In this document: piece after piece, positions 33,004 through 42,511 of the stretch
Position numbering within the stretch: position 1 is the first letter of the stretch
Layout of the letters: each line of letters starts with the position of its first letter
NCBI GenBank assembly: GCA_010909165.1
Contig: MU008152.1
Location: 186,001-250,000, forward strand
DNA length: 64,000 nt
Direction: 5' to 3'
DNA from: Anthoceros angustus
Lineage: Eukaryota > Streptophyta > Anthocerotopsida > Anthocerotales > Anthocerotaceae
Notes under the pieces: model-generated
Databases searched by the model: none
Told to the model about the DNA's origin: nothing
The model's input: only the letters and a program-made list of their open reading frames with translations
Program-made: the position numbers and the translations under genes

Positions 33004-34527
33004 TTATGCAATAAAGTACTGTGAGAAATCCACAAGGCCCAGGCCTTCTACGTGTGCCTCATGCTTGTGTTTGGGCAAGGGTTTTGTGAGAATGTCAGCA
33101 ACATTGGAGTCTGTGTGTATATAGGTAGGCAGAACAATACCTCTGGATTTCACATCTCTAACATAATGATGCTGAATCTCGATGTGCTTGGTACGGGCGT
33201 GGAAGCGAGGGCGTTCAACAAGAGCAAGAGCAGACTGATTGTCGCAAAAAAGGATGGTAGGTTCTGGCTGTTCTGCGTGTGCTGAAGCCAGGAAAGCTCT
33301 CTCCCACTCCACCTCTTTGGCCGCATCAGTCAAGCACTTATATTCCGCCTCTGTGCTAGATAAAGCTATACTTGGTTGTTTTTTACAGCTCCAATTAACA
33401 GCAGCAGAGGACAGAAGAAAGGCATAAGTCGAAAGACTCTTGCAAGAATCGCCATCAGAGGCCCAGTCAGCATCAGCAAAACCATGCAAGGTAGGATGTG
33501 AGCCTCCTCGCTTGTAGCATAAGCCCAAATAGTGAGTACCTTTAAGGTAACGAAATACACGTTTAACCGCTGTCCAGTGATTTCTCCCAGGACACTCCAA
33601 GAATTGGGAAGAAGTATTCACGGCAAAGGTGATGTCTGGACGTGTCCAATTACTCACAAAAAGAAGGCTTCCCACAGCATGTCTGTAAGGAACATCCTGC
33701 ATATCGGCAATGTCCATGGCAGAGGTAGGGCTGTCCAGTTTTGAAAGTCGCACACCAGTTGCTCCAGGTGTGGCAGCAGGGTGAGCTGAATCCATGTTGA
33801 AGCGTTGCAGAATTTCAGAGATATATTTGTGTTGATGTATAATAATCATGCCCTTCTCTCTCACTCGCAGCACTTGAATCCCAAGGCAAAACTTCAGCTC
33901 ACCAACATCAGTCATCTCGAATTCATTGCGTAACATGGTTTGAACTTTGGCTAACAATTGTTTGTCGTTGGCTGCAAATATAGCATCGTCGACATACACA
34001 GCCAGCAGCACATAAGAGGAGCCATCATCATAGATGTAAACTGAGGGGTCAGCAGGACTCTGGCGAAAGCCAAGTGCACGCAGGCAAGTGTCTAGTCTAG
34101 CATTCCAGCGTTCTGCTGATTGTTTCAAACCATAAATGCACCTGATTAACTGGCAGACCCAATCCGGATGTGCAGGGTCCTCGTAGCCCTCGGGCTGCTC
34201 CATGTACAACTCTTCCTCCAAAACACCATGTAAGAATGCAGTTTTGACGTCCATTTGTTCAAGCTCCAGATCATGTTCAGCTGCTAAAGCAAGAATGAGA
34301 CGGATAGACTGGGATCTGACTACTGGAGAGAAGGTCTCCTGGAAGTCGAGGCCTGGAATTTGGGTGAACCCCCTAGCACACAAGCGAGCCTTATATCTAG
34401 CAATCTCCCCCTTAGAGTTAAGCTTGTGTTTAAAGACCCACTTACACGTAATGGGTCTACGGCCTTCAGGACGGGGAACCAACTTCCAGGTGCCATTCTG
34501 AATTAAACTATTGTATTCATCATGCAC
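33004..34527 (-). CDS. Copia reverse transcriptase and RNase H (507 residues)
   Basis: Begins in the RT lead-in NGTWKLVPRP and KWVFKHKLNSKGEIARYKA. RT core motifs are QMDVKTAFLHG and the catalytic LLAVYVDDAIFAAND. RNase H shows GFADADWASD, SLSSTEAEYKCL-like (ALSSTEAEY) and LFCDNQSALALV, ending with HIEIQHHYVRD and VADILTKPLP. All expected catalytic acids are present. The start shown is only the first Met in the frame; the real protein is part of the upstream polyprotein. Confidence 0.94.
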   Translation of the reverse strand: MHDEYNSLIQNGTWKLVPRPEGRRPITCKWVFKHKLNSKGEIARYKARLCARGFTQIPGLDFQETFSPVVRSQSIRLILALAAEHDLELEQMDVKTAFLHGVLEEELYMEQPEGYEDPAHPDWVCQLIRCIYGLKQSAERWNARLDTCLRALGFRQSPADPSVYIYDDGSSYVLLAVYVDDAIFAANDKQLLAKVQTMLRNEFEMTDVGELKFCLGIQVLRVREKGMIIIHQHKYISEILQRFNMDSAHPAATPGATGVRLSKLDSPTSAMDIADMQDVPYRHAVGSLLFVSNWTRPDITFAVNTSSQFLECPGRNHWTAVKRVFRYLKGTHYLGLCYKRGGSHPTLHGFADADWASDGDSCKSLSTYAFLLSSAAVNWSCKKQPSIALSSTEAEYKCLTDAAKEVEWERAFLASAHAEQPEPTILFCDNQSALALVERPRFHARTKHIEIQHHYVRDVKSRGIVLPTYIHTDSNVADILTKPLPKHKHEAHVEGLGLVDFSQYFIA

Positions 34528-34970
34528 AGCATATTTCCATTTGTCCTGGTCTGGGCCTGAAAAGGCTTCCTTGAGTGTAACAGGTTTAGGAGGAATGACA
34601 GGCAGGGAGACAGAATGGATAGTGGGAGCAGATCACCACGGCTATCAATAGAAGTATATCCATTCGGAAGGCGGACACGTGTGGATCGACGAACAGGCTG
34701 ATGTGGATCAACTGCTGGGACAGGTAATGGCTCTCCTTCACCCGTAGAATCAGAATTTTGGGAAGAATGATCTATATCTGTGTGATCGGAATCTGTATCT
34801 GACTGATGATCTGGATGTGGAACAGGATCTGCAGCAGGTACGTCTACTTGTATGTCACCAGCTGGAGGTTCAGGATCAGGGACTGCTAATGGAATGGGGA
34901 TGGTTGGGCGGAGGTGTACCATAACAGCCGTGTGGTGGCAAGGAATAGCCGACAAGATTCCACTGGCCAT
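34503..34970 (-). pseudogene. Copia integrase-RT linker in a shifted frame
   Basis: The linker reads PDPEPPAGDIQVDVPAADP, then HQPVRRSTRVRLPNGY, the standard Copia connector before RT. It lies between the two long frames but in a different phase. Returning to the original frame near 34630 gives VTLKEAFSGPDQDKW, which leads into the RT. So there is one indel at about 34900 and another at about 34630. Confidence 0.75.
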
Positions 34971-37365
34971 CGGTAGTCAAATGTTCCTCTGTGAACATCA
35001 AAGGGCCTTCGTGTCGTTCAACCAGTATGTTGTCCCCTGTGACTGGTGGCTCCAATGTCTCTAGGAAAGTAACACTCCTTGCTACAGTTGGCTGTAAAGT
35101 ATCTGCATCAATAAGTTTATAGCCTTTGGCAATTTCGCTGTAGCCAACAAATACTAACCCCTTTGAGCGATTGTCGAGTTTACGCCTCTTCTCAACAGGT
35201 ATGTATGCAAAGGCTTTCGAGCCAAAAACGCGAAGATGAAGAATGCTTGGTTTGCGCTTCCAAAATCTCTCGAAAGGTGTACTATCTGGAACAGACTGTG
35301 ACGGAAGTCTGTTGAGTATATAGGTGGCTGTCACCACTGCTTCTGCCCAATATGGGGAAGGTAATCTTGACCACAAGAGCATTGATCTCGTCATGCCCAT
35401 TAATGTTTGATTCTTTCTCTCGGCAACCCCATTTTGCTGCTGCGTATATGGAACAATGAGCTGATGAATAATCCCTTGGCTGGTCAGGAACTCCGTGAAG
35501 GCATGACTGACAAATTCGCCACCATTGTCAGTCCTGAAGAGCTTGAGTAAACAACCGGTTTGACGCTGCACCATGGTCAACCAATCCTTGAAGATAGGAA
35601 ATGTATCACTCTTATGATGCATAGGGTATGTCCACGTATACCGGCTATAGTCGTCAGTTAACGTCAGATAATAGGATGCGCCTCCTAATGATTGAGTTTG
35701 TAGTCTGCCAGAGATGTCTGAGTGCACCAAGTCGAGGACTGATGTTGTCCTGTGTGCAGGTGCTCGTGGAAAAGGAGTCTCCCGTTGTTTAGCAAGAGTG
35801 CAAACTTCACAAATAGGCAACTCCTTGAAGCAACGTGGGAGAGGCTCCCGATAGCAATCCTGCTTAGAGGTATCAATCAATTTAGTTCTATTAGCATGGC
35901 CCAGGCGTGCATGCCACAGCCTGGCCTGCTGGACAGCTGTAAGGCTGCCAACTGTAGTAGAACATGCTTGCTGTCGACGGAGACAGAAAATATCTAGACG
36001 ATATAATTCTGAATCTACAAAAGCTTTGAAGATACATACAGCTGGAGCACTACATCTAGAGAAACAACAAGCGTCTTCTGAGACGGTAAGGACTAGATCC
36101 TTCATTTTCATCAATTTGCTGAGTGACATCAAGTTCTTAGCCATCTTTGGTACATACAGGACATCTGGGAGGACTAACACGCTATCATCGTGTAAGGGAA
36201 ACTTGCAGACTCCTCTACCAAGGATCTGAAGACTACTCCCTATGCTCTCATCACCTAAGTATACCTTTTCAGCGATTGCTGATAGTGTTAAACTAGTGAA
36301 GAGAGACGCATCCCGACAGATGTGGGCTGTTGCCCCTGAGTCCAAAAACCACCAATCCACCTCACTCGTCAAAGTGTTATTAAGACAAACAGTAAGAATC
36401 TTCACTACTGGCTTGCCTGAATTTGTGGATGTTGTTGAGGACTGTTTGTCCTGACTAACTTGATGTGTGGTTATATGTGCAGAGGGTCGAGAAGAAGCCC
36501 GTTGAGGCTCGCCAGCTTTCTTTTTCCGGCATTCTCGTGCCCAATGTCCTGGAGTACCACACCAATTGCATGTACCTTGTCGTTTCGGAGCAGAGGAAGA
36601 TGAACCAGTGTTGCCAGGTGTATAGAAACCGGGAACAACACGTTGATTCAGATTCCGCCCTCTGCCTCTGCCTCTGCCTCTGGTTGTAAAGAAAACCTTG
36701 TCAGTTTTGTTTGGCTTCTGCTGCCCTCTCATAAGGCGTGTTTGTTCTTCTTGGTAGAGGGCTGCCACAACATGCTCCAGAGAAGGTTGTTGAGCACCAG
36801 CGGGAAGAGCCTGGCCGGGAAGGGCAATAGGCATGTTCTGAAAGTGACAAGGTCCGATAACTGCGGTGGAGGTCGACTGCAATTGTGCCAGCACCGTGAC
36901 CGCCTGGGGGGCTCCTGCGTTGAGTTGAGATCGCAAGCGTCGAAATTTGCTGATATGATGTGAGACAGACTCACCATCTCTCATTCGCAAACTGCAGAGC
37001 TCAAAGCGAACTTGACAGAGGGTCATCATATTCTGAACCTTGTAAGTATTTGTCAATTGATCCCAAATATCTTTAGCCTTCACCAGGTATTCAGTTTGAG
37101 GAATAAGGTCAGCGTCCAAACCGTTGACCAAGAGAGCAATGGCAATGGAATTGAAACCATCCCACTTGTCCTTGTCAGCTTGAGTGAAACCTGAAGTAGT
37201 TCCTGCCGCACCAGGTACACCAGGATCCGGGTAGGAGCCATCAACAACACTCCAGACACCACGAGCTACCAAGGTAGTTTTCATGCGAACCTTCCAAATA
37301 TCAAATCTTGTCCCATTGAAGCGGTCTTTATCCTTTATGTCAGATGTGAATGAAGGAGTTGCCAT
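34876..37365 (-). CDS. Copia Gag-protease-integrase (829 residues)
   Basis: The Gag helical domain begins FNGTRFDIWKVRMKTTL. The CCHC knuckle is CNWCGTPGHWAREC. Protease is WWFLDSGATAHIC with the DSG active site. The integrase zinc finger is WHARLGHAN with CEVCTLAKQ. The integrase core has D in DLVHSDISG, D in FRTDNGGEFVS, and E in QQNGVAERKNQTLM. The GKR-like region GLVFVGYSEIAKGYKL follows. The protein would form virus-like particles and process and insert the cDNA. The frame ends early at 34876 because of a frameshift near 34900. Confidence 0.93.
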   Translation of the reverse strand: MATPSFTSDIKDKDRFNGTRFDIWKVRMKTTLVARGVWSVVDGSYPDPGVPGAAGTTSGFTQADKDKWDGFNSIAIALLVNGLDADLIPQTEYLVKAKDIWDQLTNTYKVQNMMTLCQVRFELCSLRMRDGESVSHHISKFRRLRSQLNAGAPQAVTVLAQLQSTSTAVIGPCHFQNMPIALPGQALPAGAQQPSLEHVVAALYQEEQTRLMRGQQKPNKTDKVFFTTRGRGRGRGRNLNQRVVPGFYTPGNTGSSSSAPKRQGTCNWCGTPGHWARECRKKKAGEPQRASSRPSAHITTHQVSQDKQSSTTSTNSGKPVVKILTVCLNNTLTSEVDWWFLDSGATAHICRDASLFTSLTLSAIAEKVYLGDESIGSSLQILGRGVCKFPLHDDSVLVLPDVLYVPKMAKNLMSLSKLMKMKDLVLTVSEDACCFSRCSAPAVCIFKAFVDSELYRLDIFCLRRQQACSTTVGSLTAVQQARLWHARLGHANRTKLIDTSKQDCYREPLPRCFKELPICEVCTLAKQRETPFPRAPAHRTTSVLDLVHSDISGRLQTQSLGGASYYLTLTDDYSRYTWTYPMHHKSDTFPIFKDWLTMVQRQTGCLLKLFRTDNGGEFVSHAFTEFLTSQGIIHQLIVPYTQQQNGVAERKNQTLMGMTRSMLLWSRLPSPYWAEAVVTATYILNRLPSQSVPDSTPFERFWKRKPSILHLRVFGSKAFAYIPVEKRRKLDNRSKGLVFVGYSEIAKGYKLIDADTLQPTVARSVTFLETLEPPVTGDNILVERHEGPLMFTEEHLTTDGQWNLVGYSLPPHGCYGTPPPNHPHSISSP

Positions 37366-37762
37366 GGCAGGTGCAGGACAAGGGACTGCTACAGGGGGAG
37401 ATTTACATAGCTATTGTGGCTAATGTCAATTGAAAGGGAAGGTATGTGAAAACATGTATGTGTCGATTCATATCTAGAATAACTGTCTAAGATAACCTCA
37501 TAAAGGGTGCCCTAAAATCTAATTAGGAAAACCTATCTAAAAACGAAACGTGCCCTAAAACTAAAAGGGTGTTCGTGTGACACGCAGATGGCAGGGAAAA
37601 TAACCGCTAAACTGTCACTCAACAGCAAATCGGGTGCATAGCGCATAGAAAACATCTGATCTAATGGCAAAGGCGCCCAATTCAGCGTAATGTGACAAGC
37701 AGGACGCCAGACATCGACGCCAATCCAACGGTCCCCGCCACTAGCGGAACCAGAGAACAGGA
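37366..37762 (-). other. 5' flank of the Copia gag
   Basis: Non-coding between the Copia gag start and the 188-codon ORF. No tRNA primer-binding site of the usual TGGTATCAGAGC form was seen. The repeated CCCTAAAA pieces near 37510 and 37550 are short direct repeats. Confidence 0.3.
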
Positions 37763-38329
37763 TCACAGGCAATGCTCATTGGCCCACCTCGCATCAACTT
37801 TATATCGTCGCGTAAATAGTTTAATCGTAGTCCGGATAGGCGATACACAATCACTAATATCTTTGTTACACTGATTCATTCCATGTTGCATTCGTTTCTC
37901 CATATCATGTAAAGCAGTGAGAAACAGGTCTTGTCTTGCAATCAATTGTGAGATACGAACATCCAATCTGCCGTAGTGATAGTTGATCAATTTCAACAGA
38001 GATTCGTTTGGGACATCGTCATCATTCTCTTCATCTGAAATTGGCTCATCTAAATTTAGAAATTTCTCCTTCAATTTAGAATTTTGCAGATTATCGTAAA
38101 TTGATGGAGCCCTTCGGGTTCTCAAATTTCTCTGCAAGTTATGGCCAGAATGATGATACGATGATTCTCCTTTGCAATCTCGCAATTGATTGCGATACTG
38201 TCTTCGTTCTTGTGCTAGCCTGCTCCAATGCGCGCGGATCTGGGTGCGATACTCATCGAGGTATTGACACCATGGCCCGTTGCGCCTTGGAGGAATCCAC
38301 TGCACTTCTCTCCGGTTGCGTGGAAACAC
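37763..38329 (-). CDS. 188-residue charged ORF upstream of Copia gag, unknown
   Basis: An uninterrupted minus-strand frame, directly upstream of and co-oriented with the Copia gag (about 400 bp away). It has a basic, Arg/Gln-rich N-terminal half (RLAQERRQYRNQLRDCKGE), an acidic patch (LDEPISDEENDDDVPNES) and a helical C-terminal part (YGRLDVRISQLIARQDLFL). I do not recognise it. It could be a captured host exon, an extra element gene, or unrelated. Codon use looks real, but there is no family match by eye. Confidence 0.4.
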   Translation of the reverse strand: MFPRNRREVQWIPPRRNGPWCQYLDEYRTQIRAHWSRLAQERRQYRNQLRDCKGESSYHHSGHNLQRNLRTRRAPSIYDNLQNSKLKEKFLNLDEPISDEENDDDVPNESLLKLINYHYGRLDVRISQLIARQDLFLTALHDMEKRMQHGMNQCNKDISDCVSPIRTTIKLFTRRYKVDARWANEHCL

Positions 38330-39392
38330 TTCACGCGATGGAGGAGGTGAACAAGGTCTCCTAAGAAGTAGAGACGGCTCCTCGTCTCTAATTTTGAGGG
38401 TGTGAAAACGGGGGTTTGTTTTCGGAAAACCGTGTATTAGGCTCTTTTAAAATTCTACTTAAAATGATGTATGAAGAATGAAGAGTTTTCAAATGAAACC
38501 GCATTTCAAGGTTTGTTTACTAATTTTTCCTTTTTTCCTCTATACTATATGACCTACCCTTAAAAACACGCAAGATTTGAAGATAACACCGATGGGGTCT
38601 GTTTGCACATTTTCACACCACCAAGATTTCAATAAGCGCTCACATAAGCGCTCACATAATAAATAGGAAAGTGTTTAAGCCGCTCACATCGTAAATAGGA
38701 AAGTGGTGGAACGATTCAACAAATGAAACGACGACTCCGGACATCCGGCAGCGCGCACTGCTCCAGGAGTCAAAAGGGTTTTGATTTAAATATCCGGACA
38801 CACGGTGCAAGCGCCGACGCGTATGATGCCTGGTGCTTGAGCGAATCGCTTTTTAACGCCGTGGGACATGGCGCCGTCCGCCATTGGCCGTTGAATAGCA
38901 CGAATGTATTCACCCCATCGCCTCCGCGCCATCCAAAGTGCTTCGGCCCGCCGACAACCGGGTCTTGTTCGATGGGGTTTGGATGCAAAGCCATTCCGCT
39001 AATTGCACCATGCTCCACAACGCGGAGATTTGGAATGGCCGCCTCAAGGATTTGGTTCACCATCATGCGTGCACGACAATGTGCCGTCAGATATGGGTAA
39101 ACAAGGAATGAGTAAAAGGATCGCTACCGCAGGTGGTCATCCACCCGTTCGATTTACCAATCAGCCCGTTTGATTGTCAATGAGCAAATGTTTCAAAGAT
39201 CCCTCCGTGAAGAGTGCCAATGCTCAAACATGAATGCCGGAGGGCTAGCGGGCGGGGCCGCCGTCAGCAGGATAGCACCGACAGCCGGCAAAGACCGCTA
39301 TCCGTGTCGAGGTTGGTGTGCCGACATGTATGCCTCACTACAAGTCAAAGCACAAATCTGTTCTTCACGAGTCCAACAAGTAAAACGCAACT
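38330..39392. other. Unclassified spacer
   Basis: AT-rich at first (38400-38700), with a short direct repeat AAGCGCTCACATAA near 38634-38661, then GC-rich. The 12-mer CCGGACATCCGG at 38737 is a one-base variant of a palindrome that recurs to the right. No gene was recognised on either strand. Confidence 0.3.
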
Positions 39393-40950
39393 ATGCTTGT
39401 CAATCGGGTCCTCCACGCACATCCCCACCAAACGATTCGGATGCTAGATATTGTTTTCGTCCACCCATGCGGTGGGGAGTCCACCGTGGATCATACTTCT
39501 CGGTCAACGACTCAATGGGAGCTCGCTTTCCCATCATCGTGCCCAAATGGCAGTGCCGCACCTGTGTCATCGTCCGCACGCGCCTCGCCCATGACGTCTC
39601 GCAGCTTTTCACCATCCGCCAATGCACCGCACACACATCTCCCACAACACCAAACATCGGGGCTCTATCACATCTCCGGATGTGGCTCTCTGCCGAATGC
39701 ACGCCGCTTGAGCCACAACCGCCTCACACCGCTGAGTTCACCATCGGCTCTTTGCTAAACGCCTTGGGTCCCGTGACAGCCTTGATCTCTCCCACCTCCT
39801 CCTCCTCGCTCGGCCAAAGGCCCAAATTATTCAGAGATCCATGAACCGAATCGCCTGGGATCCACGTCTATTGAAATGACATCGCCTGCACTTGATAGCC
39901 GCAACCATTCGACCTGAGCTCGCACACCGCCTAAGACCCACTCGCCTTCCATACGTATAGCTCAATGAGCTTCTTCAACAACTGATGGGCTTTTGATATG
40001 GGCATACCACCCTATCATCTGCCGTGTTATAACACGCCTTATGTTCCATCGCTTCTCAAAAGCAAGATGTCAACCCTTTCCATCTTTCATAAGCAGAAAG
40101 ACCGAGAGAGAAATGTTGCGCCGACAATCCCGCTTGAGGGCGCCCGTGGTGATGTAATCACCGCATCATACAACTTGTCCGCTCCTTTCACATTGGTTTT
40201 GTGCCGACGAATCGACACCTCCTTTACATGTTGCAAGCAATACATCCCGGACCATTGACATATCATCCGGCGAATGAAATACCACGATTCTAAATACCTC
40301 GACGCCAGATGCCCGAACCGCATGATGACGTTTTCAAACTCAAGGCGATTGAACGCGTGTCATACTCTCTCGAGTTAGCATCCAGACCAACCCTCTTGGC
40401 AAGTCCAAGCAACATAGCATACGGTGGGTTCCACAATGGGCCATCCTCACGATGTTCCCACATATTATGCCTACCTTCTGGATCTCCGGTGTCATCTCGA
40501 ATGTCTTTAACTTGTCGGGACTTATGGTCTCCAACAACTCGTTGCTCATCCTCCATTATTTTCCATGCTTTGGCCTTCATAACGTGTTCCTTGAAATTGT
40601 CGGGAGTGCACTCCACTCAAGACAAGCATTCGTCACGGCGCAAAAGGGCACCATCATAGACAAGAACATCGCGGCAAGTGAAGCAAGCCCAAAGCCACCA
40701 AGCTGCTCACACATGAAATGATCTCAAATGCACCGGCCACTGGAAATGCAAGACCAGGTGTCATCGACCATAGTTTTGAACGGCCGAAGTTGCCGATCCG
40801 CTCGACAAGATCGTATTGAGGGTAGCGCCCCTAACCGCTCAAAGGTCTCACAGTTCTTTGCAAGTGTGACGTGGATGAGGTTCAATTTTTGGCTTTCCAG
40901 CCACCCTTGCATTTGCCTCAAACTCATTTCTCCGCATGTAACCTTCATAC
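39393..40950. repeat. 1,558-bp tandem duplication, copy 1
   Basis: Starts ATGCTTGTCAATCGGGTCCT and runs to the identical start of copy 2. Minus-strand frames in it (for example EMSLRQMQGWLESQKLNL near 40900, and LETISPDKLKTFEMTPEI near 40500) look like pieces of one decayed protein-coding element, but I cannot assign a family. Confidence 0.85.
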
Positions 40951-42511
40951 ATGCTTGTCAATCGGGTCCTCCACGCACATCCCCACCAAACGATTCGGAT
41001 GCTAGATATTGTTTCGCTGTCCATGCGCCGGGGGAGTCCACCGTGGATCATACTTCTCGGTCAACGACTCAATGGGAGCTCGCTCTTCCCCATCATCGTG
41101 CCCAAATGGCGAGCGCACCTGTGTCATCGCACGCGCCTCGCCCATGACGTCTCGCAGCTTTTCTCACCATCGCCAATGCACCGCACACACATCTCCCACA
41201 ACACCAAACATCGGGGCTCCATCACATCTCCGGATGTGGCTCTTGCCAATGCACGCCGCTTGAGCCACAAAATCGCCGCCACCGCCGCTGAGTTCACCAT
41301 CGGCTCTTTGCTAAACGCCTTGGGTCCCGTGCAGCCTTGATCTCTCCCACCTCCTCCTCCTCGCTCGGCCAGGCCCAAATTATTCATCAGATCCATGAAC
41401 CGAATCGCCTGGGATCCACGTCTATTGAAATGACATCGCGCCTGCACTTGATAGCGCAACCATTCGACCTGAGCTCGCACACCGCCTAAGACCCACTCGC
41501 CTTCCAGAGCTCAATGAGCTTCTTCAACAACTGATGGGCTTTTGATATGGGCATACCACCCTATCATCTGTGTTATAACACGACTTATGTTCCATCGCTT
41601 CTCAAAAGCAAGATGTCAACCCTTTCCATCTTTCATAGCAAGCAGACCGAGAGAAATGTTGCGGCCGACAATCCCGCTTGAGGGCGCTTGCCCCGTGGTG
41701 ATGTAATCACCGCATCATACAACTTGTCCGCTCCACGCTTGGTTTTGTGCGGCAAGCGAATCGACACCTCCTTTACATGTTGCAAGCAATACATCCGGAC
41801 CATTGACATATCATCCGCGAATGAAATACCACGATTCTAAATACCTCGACGTTGTGATGCCTCGAACCGCATGATGACGTTTTCAAACTCAAGGCGATGA
41901 ACGCGTGTCATACTCTCTCGAGTTAGCATCCACCCAACCCTCTTGGCAAGTCCGCAACATAGCATACATCGGGTTCCACAAGCCATCCTCACGATGTTCC
42001 CACATATTATGCCTACCTTCTGGATCTCCGTGTCATCTCGAATGTCTTTAACTTGTCGGGACTTGCGGTCTCCAACAACCGCCGTTGCTCATCCTCCATT
42101 ATTTTCCATGCTTTGGCCTTCATAACGTGTTCCTTGAAATTGTCGGGAGTGCACTCCACTCAAGACAAGCATTCGCCGCACAAAGGGCAAAGCACCACCG
42201 TTAGACAAGAACATCGCGGCAAGTGAAGCAAGCCCAAAGCCACCAAGCGCTCATACACATGAAATGATCTCAAATGCACCGTCGGTGTGGAACAGCGTGC
42301 AACTGACCATCGACCATAGTTTTGAACGCTGGCTGGAAGTTGCTGATCTGCTCGACAGTACTGTATTGAGGGTAGCGCTCCCTAACCTGCTCAAAGGTCT
42401 CACAGTTCAGGTTCTTTGCAAGTGTGACGTGGATGAGGTTCAATTTTTTGGCCTTCTCCAGCCACCCTTGCATTTGCCTCAAACTCATTTCTCCAGACAG
42501 AACCTTCATAC
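40951..42511. repeat. 1,558-bp tandem duplication, copy 2
   Basis: Same sequence with many small indels relative to copy 1. The minus-strand piece at 42509-42270 is better preserved here (MSLRQMQGWLEKAKKLNLI, then VTLAKNLNCETFEQVRERY). Copy 2 leaves the shared sequence at TTCATACATGC near 42511. Confidence 0.85.

Larger units (their letters stand above)
33004..37365 (-). mobile_element. Nearly intact Ty1/Copia retrotransposon (coding part)
   Basis: One minus-strand polyprotein order is visible: Gag, protease, integrase, reverse transcriptase, RNase H, which is diagnostic of Copia. The two long frames (37365-34876 and 34527-33004) are in the same phase. Between them the reading must pass through another frame (34970-34503), so two compensating small indels separate the element from a complete ORF. 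No LTRs were recognised. Confidence 0.95.

Noticed and set aside
37366-37760. 5' LTR of the Copia element
   Set aside because: No sequence here matches the 3' flank at 32703-33003, and no primer-binding site was seen.
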